Source: CAYWNA01 sp964459305 (GTDB lineage: Bacteria; Planctomycetota; Planctomycetia; Pirellulales; Pirellulaceae). From it: a DNA stretch of 64,000 bases. The notes under the pieces are model-generated. The model was not told where the DNA came from, made no database searches, and saw only the letters and a program-made list of their open reading frames with translations. The translations under genes were made by a program, and so were the position numbers. Numbering within the stretch: position 1 is the stretch's first letter; each line of letters opens with the position of its first letter. Positions 26,644 through 35,654 of this stretch are shown piece after piece. Location: assembly GCA_964459305.1 (NCBI GenBank), contig CAYWNA010000003.1, forward strand, positions 1-64,000, in the 5' to 3' direction.

Positions 26644-26767
26644 TTGTAGCTGGATTCGCAGGAATTCAGGTGTATTACGCCCCTCACTGCCTGAATTCTA
26701 GCGAATCCAGCTACGAGTTTTTTCGATAAATCCTTGCCGTACCGCGAACCCATTCCCGCGCCCCCTT
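26644..26767. repeat. Palindromic repeat family B, copy 2
   Basis: Arms 26644-26670 and 26690-26716 (TTGTAGCTGGATTCGCAGGA... / ...GCGAATCCAGCTACGA) are followed by a conserved tail (GAGTTTTTTCGATAAATCCT...) shared with the copy at 6947-7062. Conservation outside the hairpin argues for a discrete mobile unit and against two chance palindromes. It lies between the membrane-protein gene and kdsB. Confidence 0.75.
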
Positions 26768-26870
26768 TCCCAGACTGAACTGTTCCTGGACCGACAAATC
26801 GGTTAATAATCCAAGCTGACGGCGCACTGGCGCGTCTGCAAATGCAGCAAATCACGCAGGAGCACGATCG

Positions 26871-27653
26871 ATGGTCACGGAAGCCCCTAAGTTGAGCGCA
26901 AGATACCGCAGCTACATCATTATTCCGGCCCGTCTTGCGTCGACGCGTCTACCGCGCAAGTTGCTGCTTCGAGACACTGGAAAGTCCGTGCTGCAACACA
27001 CTTACGAATCCGCCAGCCGCGCGACCAGGCCGTTGGGGATTTGCGTCGCTGCCGACCACGAAGAGATTGCGGCAGAAGTGCGCGGTTTTGGGGGCGAAGT
27101 CCACATGACGAGTCCGACAGCGGCCTGCGGTACGGATCGGGTTGCCGAACTGGCCCGGTCGCTGCCGAATGTGGATATCGTTGTGAACGTCCAGGGAGAC
27201 GAGGCCGAAGTGTCGGGTGAGTCCATCGACCTGGCGATCGAGTTACTGGAAAACAACCCGCAAGCGGTGATGTCGACCCTGGCGACGCCGATTCGAAGCC
27301 GCGAGCAGTTGAATGACCCAGCGTGCGTGAAAGTTGTCTTAGACGAACGGGGTAGAGCGATGTACTTCAGCCGGAGTCCTATCCCGTTTGCCCGAGAGTG
27401 GAACGATCGGTTGCTTCATTCTGATCCACCGCTTTTCTACCAGCACATCGGTCTCTATGCCTACGAGCGCGAGTTTCTAATCCGGCTCTCAGAGATGCCA
27501 CAATCGCGGCTTGAAAAACTAGAGAAACTCGAACAACTGCGAGTTCTATCCGCTGGTTACACCATCCTGGTCGGCACAATCGACGAACCCACGATCGGCA
27601 TTGACACCGTCGAGGACTACCGGGCATTTGTCAGACGGACGCTCACTTGCTAA
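26871..27653 (+). CDS. kdsB: 3-deoxy-manno-octulosonate cytidylyltransferase (CMP-Kdo synthetase)
   Basis: A 260-residue cytoplasmic enzyme that activates Kdo with CTP for lipopolysaccharide inner core assembly. Family signatures are IIPARLASTRLPRKLL (nucleotide loop), TSPTAACGTDRVAE, VVNVQGDEAEVSGE (the Asp that holds Mg2+), CVKVVLDERGRAMYFSRSPI and YQHIGLYAYEREFL, followed by KLEQLRVLSAGYTI. AGGAG lies 8 bases before ATG 26871. Its presence indicates a Gram-negative-type outer membrane with Kdo. The CTP synthase gene directly downstream supplies its cosubstrate. Confidence 0.95.
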   Translation: MVTEAPKLSARYRSYIIIPARLASTRLPRKLLLRDTGKSVLQHTYESASRATRPLGICVAADHEEIAAEVRGFGGEVHMTSPTAACGTDRVAELARSLPNVDIVVNVQGDEAEVSGESIDLAIELLENNPQAVMSTLATPIRSREQLNDPACVKVVLDERGRAMYFSRSPIPFAREWNDRLLHSDPPLFYQHIGLYAYEREFLIRLSEMPQSRLEKLEKLEQLRVLSAGYTILVGTIDEPTIGIDTVEDYRAFVRRTLTC

Positions 27654-27823
27654 GATGCTGCTCCAGGACCAGTTGCCTTGGCCATTTCTCGGTTCCCGCC
27701 ATCAGTGCTCCGGTTTTTCGTAACGTGTTTGCCTGCAAACGTTTGCGCAAGTCAGAGCCACCGCAGTAACTGCGTTTCGCGGATACCCACAGGAGTCAGT
27801 AGCCAGGAAGGTTGCAGCACGAA

Positions 27824-29458
27824 ATGAGCAAACATATCTTTGTTACCGGGGGGGTCGTCAGCTCACTTGGCAAGGGGCTGACCAGCGCATCGGTCGGCAT
27901 GCTGCTGGAGCGCCGAGGGCTGCGCGTGAAACTGCAGAAGCTGGACCCGTATATCAACGTCGATCCGGGTACGATGAGCCCCTACCAGCACGGCGAAGTC
28001 TTTGTGTTGGACGATGGAAGCGAAACGGACTTGGATCTTGGACACTACGAACGGTTCACTCACCGCCCACTGACTCGTGACAGCAACTATACCACTGGGC
28101 AGATTTACCTGTCGGTCATCGAAAAAGAGCGGCACGGCGAGTTTCTAGGGAAAACCGTCCAAGTCATCCCGCACATTACCAACGAGATCAAAAGCGTCAT
28201 ACACAAACTGGGCGACGACCAGACTGACGTGGTGATCACCGAAATCGGCGGCACGGTAGGCGACATCGAGAGTCAACCCTTCCTGGAGGCGATTCGCCAG
28301 TTCTCACTCGACGTTGGCAAAGAGAATTGCCTGTACATCCATCTTACGCTGGTGCCCCATTTGAAGGCGGCTGGCGAGTTGAAGACGAAGCCAACGCAGC
28401 ACTCCGTCGGTCAACTGCGTCAAATCGGCATCCAGCCGGATATTCTGATCTGTCGTACGGAAAAGGACATTCCGCTGGACGCGCGGAAGAAGATGGCCTT
28501 GTTCTGCAACGTGCCGCTGGATGCGGTCATTGAAGAGAAGGACAAGGATTTTTCGATCTACGAAGTCCCGCTCAGCTTGGTGGACAACGGATTGGACGAG
28601 TTGATCGTCAAGAGACTGGGCCTGCCCGCGGAAACGCCTGACCTGGACGATTGGCGTGACCTGATTCATCGCATGCGCAACCCGAAGCACGAGGTCCGTA
28701 TCGCGGTCGTTGGCAAGTACGCCGAGCATTCCGACGCCTATAAATCGATCTACGAAGCGCTCGATCATGCAGGCATGGAACACGAATCCCAAGTTCACAT
28801 TGGAAAGATCCGCAGCGAGGATGTCGAACGCGACGGTCCGGAACGACTGCTTGCCGGCTACGACGGCATGCTTGTCCCCGGCGGTTTCGGCGAAAGGGGC
28901 ATCGAAGGCAAAATCGATGCCATTCGTTTTGCCCGCGAGCAAGGGATTCCGTTCCTGGGCATCTGTTTGGGACTGCAATGCGCCGTGATCGAATTCGCCC
29001 GCAACATCGCCGGCTTGGCGGAGGCCAATTCCGCCGAGTTCAACACGGACACGCCTCATCCGGTCATCTGCCTGCTGGACGAACAACGGAAGATCACCGA
29101 CAAAGGCGGTACCATGCGTCTAGGCGCCCAACCGACGGAGTTGGATTCGTCGAGTCAAGCCACGAGGTGGTACAAGACAGATAATATTTCCGAACGCCAC
29201 CGGCACCGTTACGAGTTCAACAACGCCTACCGCCAACAGTTTATAGATCACGGCATGCTGATTGCAGGGACCAGCGACGAAGGTAAACTGGTCGAGATCA
29301 TCGAATTGCCGGAACATCCCTGGTTTGTTGCCGTTCAATTCCATCCTGAATTCAAGTCCAAGCCTACGGCAGTACAACCTCTATTCGCCGGCCTTGTAGA
29401 TTCGGCGATTAGGCGGCACGTGGGCCGTAGCGAGCGAACGCAGGAGATGCACGTATGA
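27824..29458 (+). CDS. pyrG: CTP synthase
   Basis: A 544-residue enzyme that converts UTP to CTP using glutamine and ATP. The N-terminal synthetase domain begins KHIFVTGGVVSSLGKG and includes DPYINVDPGTMSPYQHGEVF and the CTP/UTP site TEIGGTVGDIESQPFLEA. The C-terminal class I amidotransferase domain carries the nucleophile loop GICLGLQCAV, with FHPEF near the end for the catalytic His/Glu. ATG 27824 starts the chain at the family N-terminus; the in-frame TTG 27812 would touch the AGGAAGG. The TGA overlaps the ATG of the DUF1844 gene (ATGA), indicating translational coupling. Confidence 0.97.
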   Translation: MSKHIFVTGGVVSSLGKGLTSASVGMLLERRGLRVKLQKLDPYINVDPGTMSPYQHGEVFVLDDGSETDLDLGHYERFTHRPLTRDSNYTTGQIYLSVIEKERHGEFLGKTVQVIPHITNEIKSVIHKLGDDQTDVVITEIGGTVGDIESQPFLEAIRQFSLDVGKENCLYIHLTLVPHLKAAGELKTKPTQHSVGQLRQIGIQPDILICRTEKDIPLDARKKMALFCNVPLDAVIEEKDKDFSIYEVPLSLVDNGLDELIVKRLGLPAETPDLDDWRDLIHRMRNPKHEVRIAVVGKYAEHSDAYKSIYEALDHAGMEHESQVHIGKIRSEDVERDGPERLLAGYDGMLVPGGFGERGIEGKIDAIRFAREQGIPFLGICLGLQCAVIEFARNIAGLAEANSAEFNTDTPHPVICLLDEQRKITDKGGTMRLGAQPTELDSSSQATRWYKTDNISERHRHRYEFNNAYRQQFIDHGMLIAGTSDEGKLVEIIELPEHPWFVAVQFHPEFKSKPTAVQPLFAGLVDSAIRRHVGRSERTQEMHV

Positions 29459-29901
29459 CTGACAGCCAACAAGACGAACCGAAGATCGTTGTCGATGAAG
29501 ATTGGAAAGGCCAAGTCGAGCGGGAGAAAGAGGCGGCCGAAGCGGCCAAACAGGATCGTGAGCCGCAAACGACGGGAGATGCCGAGCCGGCGAGGGAGCA
29601 GCAGTCCACGGGCCAGATCCCGACCGCGTCTTTTGGCCTTCTGGTCAGTTCCTTTGCGGCCCAGGCCATGACCGCGATGGGGCAGATCCCGGATCCCGTG
29701 GAAGGGCATGCCGTCGTCCGGCCCGATTTGGCCCAGCATTGCATCGATATGCTGGGGATGCTCGAGGAGAAAACCAAGGGCAATCTTACGCCTGAGGAGT
29801 CGAAGATGATCTCCGAGGTCCTGCACCAACTGCGCATGCTGTTCGTTGCAACTCGGAGCGAGCCTGCGCCGGAAGAGAAGAAGAAAGAAGCCGATAGTTA
29901 G
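29455..29901 (+). CDS. DUF1844 domain protein
   Basis: 148 residues: a charged, probably disordered N-terminal 60 residues rich in Glu and Lys, then the DUF1844 domain (TASFGLLVSSFAAQAMTAMG, RPDLAQHCIDMLGMLEEKT, LTPEESKMISEVLHQLRMLF). It ends in a short Lys/Glu tail. The family is found in Planctomycetes and some other phyla and its function is unknown. The start overlaps the pyrG stop by four bases, so the two are co-translated. A MITE-like element begins six bases after the stop codon. Confidence 0.9.
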   Translation: MTDSQQDEPKIVVDEDWKGQVEREKEAAEAAKQDREPQTTGDAEPAREQQSTGQIPTASFGLLVSSFAAQAMTAMGQIPDPVEGHAVVRPDLAQHCIDMLGMLEEKTKGNLTPEESKMISEVLHQLRMLFVATRSEPAPEEKKKEADS

Positions 29902-29907
29902 GATGGC

Positions 29908-30082
29908 GTTGCATATTTCCCTGGCGAGCGGCGGGCGTCAGCCCGCGGATTGGAGCGGCAAATGCTGTTCGACGCGCCAGACCCGGAGTTCACTACCAGT
30001 GACGTCCAGCACGACGCACGGAACGTTTGATTTGAGCGAAGTATGAGGGGCCTGACGGCCCCCGCTCGCCATCTTCTGCAGC
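29908..30082. repeat. MITE/REP-like palindromic element, copy B
   Basis: About 175 bp, matching the element at 5304-5482 in length, end sequence (GTTGCATATTTCCCTGGCGA at the left, CGCTCGCCATCTTCTGCA at the right) and the paired end hairpins GCGGGC-GTCA-GCCCGC and GGGGCC-TGAC-GGCCCC. The interior differs more than the ends. It separates the pyrG-DUF1844 unit from gltA and ends 67 bases before the gltA start. Confidence 0.8.
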
Positions 30083-30148
30083 CAAAAGCTGAGGGACCGG
30101 AAGAAGGTCGGTGAGACCGAACTGAAACACCAAGCCTGGAGCGACCAA

Positions 30149-31447
30149 ATGAGTGAATCCGCCGACAGTTGTGCCAAGAAAGCGCGGCTGATTTTACCTG
30201 ATCGGGAGATCGAACTTCCCATCATCGTTGGGACCGAGCAAGAACACGCGGTGGACATACGGAAACTGCGAGCCGATACCGGCTACATCACACTCGACGA
30301 CGGCTACCGCAATACGGGCTCCGTCGAGTCGTCTGTCACCTTCATCGACGGTGAAAAGGGAATCCTCCGCTACCGCGGCATTCCAATCGAACAGATTGCC
30401 AAGAATTGCACATTTGTCGAGTCGGCGATGTTGCTGATTGATGGCGAGCTACCGGCGCCAGACCATCTGGCACGTTTCCGCGCATTGCTGACCGAACATG
30501 AGATGATTCACGAAGGTATGCGGCACGGTTTCGCTAGTTTCCCACCCACCGGTCATCCCATGGCTACTTTGTCCGCCATGATCAACACCCTCTCGTGCTA
30601 CAATACAGAGGTGATGCGCATGGAGGATGAACACAATTTCGAAAATGCGGCCGCCCGCCTGATGTCGAAGATCCGCACGGTGGCTGCCGCCGCATACAAA
30701 ACATCGGTTGGTGAACCGATCATTTATCCCCATCCGGACTTGAGCTACTGCCGCAACTTCCTGCACATGATGTTCTCCATTCCCAACAAGCACTATGAAC
30801 CCGATCCGGACGTGGTTCGCGCGCTAAGGTTGTTCCTGATCCTCCATGCCGACCATGAACAGAACTGTTCGGCGGCGACGGTCCGCATGGTGGGTTCGTC
30901 GGGGGCCAACCTATTCGCTTCGTGCGCGGCCGGCGTGTGCGCCTTGTGGGGACCGCTGCACGGCGGGGCCAATGTGATGGTCATTGAACAGTTGGACCGC
31001 ATCCACAGATCGGGCGTGTCCATCGAGCAACTCGTCGAACGGGTCAAGAAGAAGGAAGAGCGACTGTACGGGTTCGGTCACGCCGTCTACAAGAGCTACG
31101 ATCCGCGAGCGCATATCCTGCACGAACACGCTTCCAGGGTACTGTCCAAGTTGCGTGTCAGCGATCCGCTGCTGGAGATTGCCCGCGGTTTGGAAGAGGT
31201 GGCTCTCAATGATGACTACTTCGTGAGCCGCAATCTGTACCCGAACGTCGACTTCTACTCCGGCATCCTGCTGCGAGCGATGGGAATCCCGGTGAACATG
31301 TACACGGTGATGTTTGCCATCGGACGTTTGCCGGGCTGGATCGCCCAGTGGAAAGAGGTCCACGACAGCCAAAGCCGCATCCATCGACCACGTCAAGTCT
31401 ACATCGGGGCGGGGAAACGCGACTATGTGCCGATCGATCAGCGATAG
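30149..31447 (+). CDS. gltA: Citrate synthase
   Basis: A 432-residue type II (hexameric Gram-negative-type) citrate synthase that condenses oxaloacetate and acetyl-CoA at the entry of the TCA cycle. The catalytic elements are visible: His in LILHADHEQNCSAATVR, His in LWGPLHGGAN, and Asp in YPNVDFYSGILL. The N-terminal strand domain (LDDGYRNTGSVESSVTFIDG, ILRYRGIPIEQ) is present as in the long bacterial form. GGAG lies 7 bases before ATG 30149. Probably transcribed alone, after the MITE-like element. Confidence 0.97.
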   Translation: MSESADSCAKKARLILPDREIELPIIVGTEQEHAVDIRKLRADTGYITLDDGYRNTGSVESSVTFIDGEKGILRYRGIPIEQIAKNCTFVESAMLLIDGELPAPDHLARFRALLTEHEMIHEGMRHGFASFPPTGHPMATLSAMINTLSCYNTEVMRMEDEHNFENAAARLMSKIRTVAAAAYKTSVGEPIIYPHPDLSYCRNFLHMMFSIPNKHYEPDPDVVRALRLFLILHADHEQNCSAATVRMVGSSGANLFASCAAGVCALWGPLHGGANVMVIEQLDRIHRSGVSIEQLVERVKKKEERLYGFGHAVYKSYDPRAHILHEHASRVLSKLRVSDPLLEIARGLEEVALNDDYFVSRNLYPNVDFYSGILLRAMGIPVNMYTVMFAIGRLPGWIAQWKEVHDSQSRIHRPRQVYIGAGKRDYVPIDQR

Positions 31448-31471
31448 CCGAACTGCCGGCTAGTACCGCTG

Positions 31472-32443
31472 TTACTCAGCCGATGACGATGCCGCCGGGT
31501 TCGCAATTTCGCGTCCATGGACCGCTCTGACAGTGGTGGGATCCGGCCTGTCGCCCTGCTCCACCTGAGCCGCGTCGGCTGGGCGTGTTGCGATCCGTTC
31601 GCGTGCACTGTCGGGACGTTGGGACCAATTGGAAGCAGCGTGCTCGGGCGGCCGAACCGTGATTTCGCGATCGGCCTCTAGCATTCGGCCGTCCTCGGTG
31701 GAATAGCGAACGAACAAGTGTAAACGATCGCTGTCCGGCGGCGTTTCCGGCCACGGAACACGGAAGAGCAGTCCGCGATCCAATGCCCCGACGCGCAGTA
31801 CCTTTCTTGCCACGTCCTCTTCAAAATCCCAGCGAGCGTACCGAGCGGCCTGGTCGCGTTTCGAAGGATCCAGCAGCACAATACTGACTGATGCCGGCTT
31901 TGGCACAAATTGGCCGTCTTTGTTGCGCGGCTCGATCATTACCGTCAAACCGTCGTCGCCCCGCTGCAAATCAAAATCTTCGCACTTGGTCAATCGAGGA
32001 TTGATGAAGATGTACTCGACTCGCCGGTCCGCCACCGCTCTTTTCGCAGATCCATTTGCGAAGTCGCCGGTTTCAGGCTCAACTTCCCGGCTTGCCAATC
32101 GCTCCGCACCCGACGAGGGGGGGCGAAGCACTGAGTCGTCCGCCGCATCGTCGGTTTCCAGATCAAATCCGGGTGGTAATTCGATTTCAGGCAACGCATC
32201 CGGCTCCTCCGTCAGATCGCCATCATCGCCTCGACGCCGCTGGCCCTTTGCTCCCGTCTTGGCTCGACATGCTTCAAGTTCTTTCAGGGCCTCTTCGTAG
32301 TTGTACTCCAGTTCGTACAGTCTGTCCTCCAACGCCCTCTTTTCGGCGTTGAGCATGTCGAAATACGCGTCCATATACGGTCCGCGGCGACAGCCGATCG
32401 CGGCGAGGCAGATCAGAACCGCGATGCCACAACGATAGGTCAT
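31472..32443 (-). CDS. Putative lipoprotein with coiled coil
   Basis: 323 residues. The N-terminus MTYRCGIAVLICLAAIGC is a lipoprotein signal with lipobox AIGC, so the mature chain would be lipidated at Cys18. A coiled coil follows (MDAYFDMLNAEKRALEDRLY, then LEYNYEEALKELEACR), then an acidic linker and a beta-rich domain at about residues 140-270 (FINPRLTKCEDFD, GLTVMIEPRNKDGQF, RVPWPETPPDSDRLHLFVRY). No family with known role was recognised; envelope location is inferred. ATG 32443 puts the signal at the extreme N-terminus; the longer GTG start at 32479 has no ribosome binding site. Confidence 0.7.
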   Translation of the reverse strand: MTYRCGIAVLICLAAIGCRRGPYMDAYFDMLNAEKRALEDRLYELEYNYEEALKELEACRAKTGAKGQRRRGDDGDLTEEPDALPEIELPPGFDLETDDAADDSVLRPPSSGAERLASREVEPETGDFANGSAKRAVADRRVEYIFINPRLTKCEDFDLQRGDDGLTVMIEPRNKDGQFVPKPASVSIVLLDPSKRDQAARYARWDFEEDVARKVLRVGALDRGLLFRVPWPETPPDSDRLHLFVRYSTEDGRMLEADREITVRPPEHAASNWSQRPDSARERIATRPADAAQVEQGDRPDPTTVRAVHGREIANPAASSSAE

Positions 32444-32669
32444 TTCGCCGACCGCTTCCAAAGAGGGATGCGAACTCACACATTGACGGGCGGCAAAGAG
32501 TAGGAAGAAAGCGCGATTAGCACAAGACGAGCCATCTCGTCAGCGCACTGGAGACAAGAAAAAGCCGAAACTTCAACCTTGGCCACAGCTTTGCGGAGTG
32601 CTAGCAGAGCTTCTTCCGGCTTGGGCATGGCGTCAAGAAAAGAACGCGACGCGAAATCGTCGGATCTGA

Positions 32670-33263
32670 CTACTCCGGAACTTGCATGCTTTCGATAACA
32701 TTGTCGACCAAGCCGTACTCCTTGGCTTCCTCGGCCGACATGAAGCAATCGCGATCAGTATCTTTTTCGATCTTCTCAAGAGAATGACCGGTGTGCTTGA
32801 TCAAGATCTCATTCATCCGCGTCTTGATTCTCTGCAGTTCCTGTGCATGAATCATGATTTCCTCGGCCGTGCCCTGCATGCCGGCCAGCGGTTGGTGGAT
32901 CATAATCCGAGCGTTGGGCAGTGCGAGACGTTTGCCTTTGGTACCGGCAGTCAGCAGGACGGCACCCATCGAGGCGGCTTGGCCAATGCAGTACGTGGCC
33001 ACGTCGCACGTGACAAACTGCATGGTGTCGTAGATTGCCATGCCTGCCGTAATACTCCCGCCGGGCGAATTCACGTACAGGTGGATATCGCCTTTTGGAT
33101 CGTCCGATTGCAGGAAAAGCATTTGCGCAACGATTGCGTTGGCAACTTCGTCGTTAACACCTGCTCCGAGGAAAATGATACGATCCTTCAGCAGGCGACT
33201 GTAGATGTCATAAGCCCGCTCCTCTCGCCCACTTTTCTCGACAACGTACGGAATCAATGGCAT
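32670..33263 (-). CDS. clpP: ATP-dependent Clp protease proteolytic subunit (second copy)
   Basis: A 197-residue serine protease forming the barrel chamber served by ClpX or ClpA. The catalytic triad is complete: Ser98 (CIGQAASMGAVLL), His123 (MIHQPLAG) and Asp172 (EKDTDRDCF). VNSPGGSITAGMAIYDTMQ shows the conserved handle region. ATG 33263 has GAGGA at good spacing; the longer frame to 33341 lies inside the upstream clpP. It lies 13 bases downstream of the other clpP in a tig-clpP-clpP series. No clpX follows: downstream is the lipoprotein gene. Confidence 0.95.
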   Translation of the reverse strand: MPLIPYVVEKSGREERAYDIYSRLLKDRIIFLGAGVNDEVANAIVAQMLFLQSDDPKGDIHLYVNSPGGSITAGMAIYDTMQFVTCDVATYCIGQAASMGAVLLTAGTKGKRLALPNARIMIHQPLAGMQGTAEEIMIHAQELQRIKTRMNEILIKHTGHSLEKIEKDTDRDCFMSAEEAKEYGLVDNVIESMQVPE

Positions 33264-33276
33264 GGCAATCCTCGCT

Positions 33277-33915
33277 TCAGCTCTCGGTCTCGTCTTCGTC
33301 TTCATCCACCTCAACCGGTGGTTTGCTGAGTATTTCGTCAACCAAGCCGTATTCCTTGGCCTCCTCAGCGGTCAGGAAGAAGTCGCGGTCCGTATCCTTG
33401 GCAATCGTTTCAATGGCCTGATCGGAGTGCCTGGCGAGAATCTCGTTCAGCATCTCACGATTACGGAGGATTTCCCGGGCCTGAATTTCGATGTCGCTCA
33501 CTTGGCCGCCGACGCCGCCGTAGGGCTGGTGCAACATGACACGCGCGTGTGGTAGCGCGTAACGCTTTCCTTTGGTTCCGCCAGCTAATAGAACCGCGGC
33601 GCCACTGGCGGCTTGTCCCACGCAGTAGGTGGCGATCGGGCACGTAAGCACCTGCATTGTATCGTAGATCGCCAAGGTGGCCACAACATCACCGCCCGGC
33701 GAGTTCAAGTAGAAGTTGATGGCCTTACGGCGATTCTCACTCTGCAAATACAGCAGCTTCATCACGACTTCGTTGGCGTTCGCCGTATAGATTTCTCCCT
33801 GCAAGAAAACGATGCGGTTTTCCAGCAGCAAATCTCCCAGCGTCAACTGCCGTTGACGTTGGTAGTTCTGATACGAATACGAGTCAAACATTGGATTCGG
33901 CGTAATTCCGCTCAT
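33277..33915 (-). CDS. clpP: ATP-dependent Clp protease proteolytic subunit (first copy)
   Basis: A 212-residue ClpP paralogue with Ser104 (CVGQAASGAAVLL), His129 (MLHQPYGG) and Asp178 (AKDTDRDFF) all present. It differs from the downstream copy in its longer Tyr/Gln-rich N-terminus (DSYSYQNYQRQRQLTLGD), in Gly-Ala replacing Met-Gly after the nucleophile, and in an acidic C-terminal tail (VEVDEDEDETES). The pair could assemble as mixed rings, as in organisms with two ClpPs; that is inference. ATG 33915 is preceded by AAGGA at 10 bases. It lies 108 bases after tig on the same strand. Confidence 0.95.
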   Translation of the reverse strand: MSGITPNPMFDSYSYQNYQRQRQLTLGDLLLENRIVFLQGEIYTANANEVVMKLLYLQSENRRKAINFYLNSPGGDVVATLAIYDTMQVLTCPIATYCVGQAASGAAVLLAGGTKGKRYALPHARVMLHQPYGGVGGQVSDIEIQAREILRNREMLNEILARHSDQAIETIAKDTDRDFFLTAEEAKEYGLVDEILSKPPVEVDEDEDETES

Positions 33916-34023
33916 GTTTCGTCGTTCCTTCAAAACGATGCTCCGCAACGAAGGTGGTTCACATAAGGTCCAAGGCGAATCGACAGAGCCGCACGCTCGA
34001 CCCGCACTCGCAAAACAGCCGTC

Positions 34024-35529
34024 CTAGCCACGTTCCGGCTGTCCCGACAACGGCTTGCCTGCGTCCGCGTGCTTCGCTTCGGGAATCTCGGCCTTGTCCC
34101 CGGCGCCGCTGACAACGTGGTCGATCGCCGCAACATCGTCTTCGTCAGCTTCGAACGGCACTTCTTTCAAGGTGGCGTGCGAAGTGATCATCTCAATCAC
34201 CTTCCGCTCGATGATTTGATTCCGCAGCGCGTCCATCTCGCCACGTTTTTCCAGACGGGCGCGTATCCGTCGGGGTGGCATGCCCTCCTGTTCCGCAATC
34301 AACTCGACCTCGCGGTCAAAGTCGGGGGGCAGCGCGTCGATTTTCTCATCCTCGGCGACACGCTCAAGGATGAAATGCTCCTTCAAAGCCACGGCCGTGT
34401 GAGCCATGCTGTTTTGTTCCAACTGGTTGGCGTGCGTCTGAATGACCTCGTTGCTGAAACCGGCCGACTGCAGTTCCAGTTCCATACGCCGCTTTTCGCG
34501 TTGCGCCTGGCGCCGCAATAGTCCCGGTGGCAACTGCCAGTTGGCCCCGGCGGTCAGGGCACGCGTGATTTGACGGCGAATGTGCTGTTGCTGCCGATAG
34601 CGCTGCTGTCGCGCCAACTCGCCGCGCACCTCGTCTCTCAAATCATCCTCGTCCGAGAAACCGCCTATTTCCTCCAGGAAAGAGGACGTCAACTTCGGCA
34701 GTTCGATCTTTTCCACTTTCAGCACTTCGAACTCGGCCCGGATCTCTTCGCCTTTCAGTTCTTCGTTCTCGACTTCATCGCTAATCTTCAGCGTCGCCTC
34801 TCGCGTGTCGCCCTTTGTGACACCGGACATCAGATCGCCAAAACCGTCCAGTTGAGTGTCTCGAAAGCTGAGTTTCGGCTTCACTGGCAGCGATGTTTCC
34901 TCAACCGCCGAAAGAACCTCTCCATTGTGGGTGAACTTCATGCTCAACGTCACATAGTCGCCGGCTTCGGATGGATCGTCCCGCACGACGAGTTTCCCGT
35001 ACCGGCTCAGAATCTTCTCCAAATGCCGGTCGACGTCCTGGTCGGTGATCTCGTGTGTCGGTTCCTCCAGATCCAATCCCTTCCACTCGGGCAATTCGAA
35101 CTCGGGGCGGACCTCGACGTCGAACTCGAAGGTCATCTCACCCTCGTCGGGGATTTTCACTTTGTCGATATCGAAATCCGGTTCGCTGATAGGCGAGAGA
35201 TCTTCGGAGTCGGACACTTGGGCCATGCTGTCCATCAACAGCTTGCCCTTCACCTGATCGGCCACCTGCTCCTTGAATCGATTCACGACCAGTTTTCGCG
35301 GTGCACGTCCAGGGCGAAAGCCAGGCACTTCCGCCTTTGGCACCAAATCATCGAATTCGGCTTCAAGGTATCGATCGACGTCGTCGCGGGAAATAACGAC
35401 CGTCACGTGCCGTTCGCAGGTGCTTGGCTTTTCGACCTTGACCTCCAACGACAGCTTCTCTTGCTCTTCCTCCGCTTGCTCTTCGGCTGCGGTCGCTTCC
35501 GGGAGGTCATTGGTCTCGGGTTCCGTCAT
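34024..35529 (-). CDS. tig: Trigger factor
   Basis: A 501-residue ribosome-associated chaperone and peptidyl-prolyl isomerase. The ribosome-docking signature GFRPGRAPRKLV is present in the N-terminal domain, followed by the PPIase-like insert (GDYVTLSMKFTHNGEVL) and the long helical chaperone arms (RQQRYRQQQHIRRQITRAL). It has an unusually long, acidic N-terminal extension (TEPETNDLPEATAAEEQAEE) ahead of LSLEVKVEKPS and a C-terminal tail of about 40 residues after the helices. ATG 35529 lies 53 bases downstream of tRNA-Gly on the same strand. Together with the two clpP genes it forms a protein quality control unit. Confidence 0.93.
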   Translation of the reverse strand: MTEPETNDLPEATAAEEQAEEEQEKLSLEVKVEKPSTCERHVTVVISRDDVDRYLEAEFDDLVPKAEVPGFRPGRAPRKLVVNRFKEQVADQVKGKLLMDSMAQVSDSEDLSPISEPDFDIDKVKIPDEGEMTFEFDVEVRPEFELPEWKGLDLEEPTHEITDQDVDRHLEKILSRYGKLVVRDDPSEAGDYVTLSMKFTHNGEVLSAVEETSLPVKPKLSFRDTQLDGFGDLMSGVTKGDTREATLKISDEVENEELKGEEIRAEFEVLKVEKIELPKLTSSFLEEIGGFSDEDDLRDEVRGELARQQRYRQQQHIRRQITRALTAGANWQLPPGLLRRQAQREKRRMELELQSAGFSNEVIQTHANQLEQNSMAHTAVALKEHFILERVAEDEKIDALPPDFDREVELIAEQEGMPPRRIRARLEKRGEMDALRNQIIERKVIEMITSHATLKEVPFEADEDDVAAIDHVVSGAGDKAEIPEAKHADAGKPLSGQPERG

Positions 35530-35581
35530 GTTCGATGCTCGCAATACAAAGCCGCTAAAGTGTGGACGAAAAGTAGAAAAG

Positions 35582-35654
35582 AGCGGGTGATGGGATTCGA
35601 ACCCACGACAACAACGTTGGCAACGTTGTGCTCTGCCAACTGAGCTACACCCGC
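35582..35654 (-). tRNA. tRNA-Gly (anticodon GCC)
   Basis: Minus-strand cloverleaf: acceptor GCGGGTG/CACCCGC, D arm GCTC...GAGC, anticodon stem CAACG/CGTTG with loop TTGCCAA (anticodon GCC), T arm GTGGG-TTCGAAT-CCCAT. The 3' CCA is not encoded; a short T-rich stretch (TCTTTTC) follows. It lies just upstream of tig on the same strand. Confidence 0.97.

Noticed and set aside
34570..35643. 357-codon plus-strand frame opposite trigger factor and tRNA-Gly
   Set aside because: It reads through a tRNA gene and antisense to the clear trigger factor signature.
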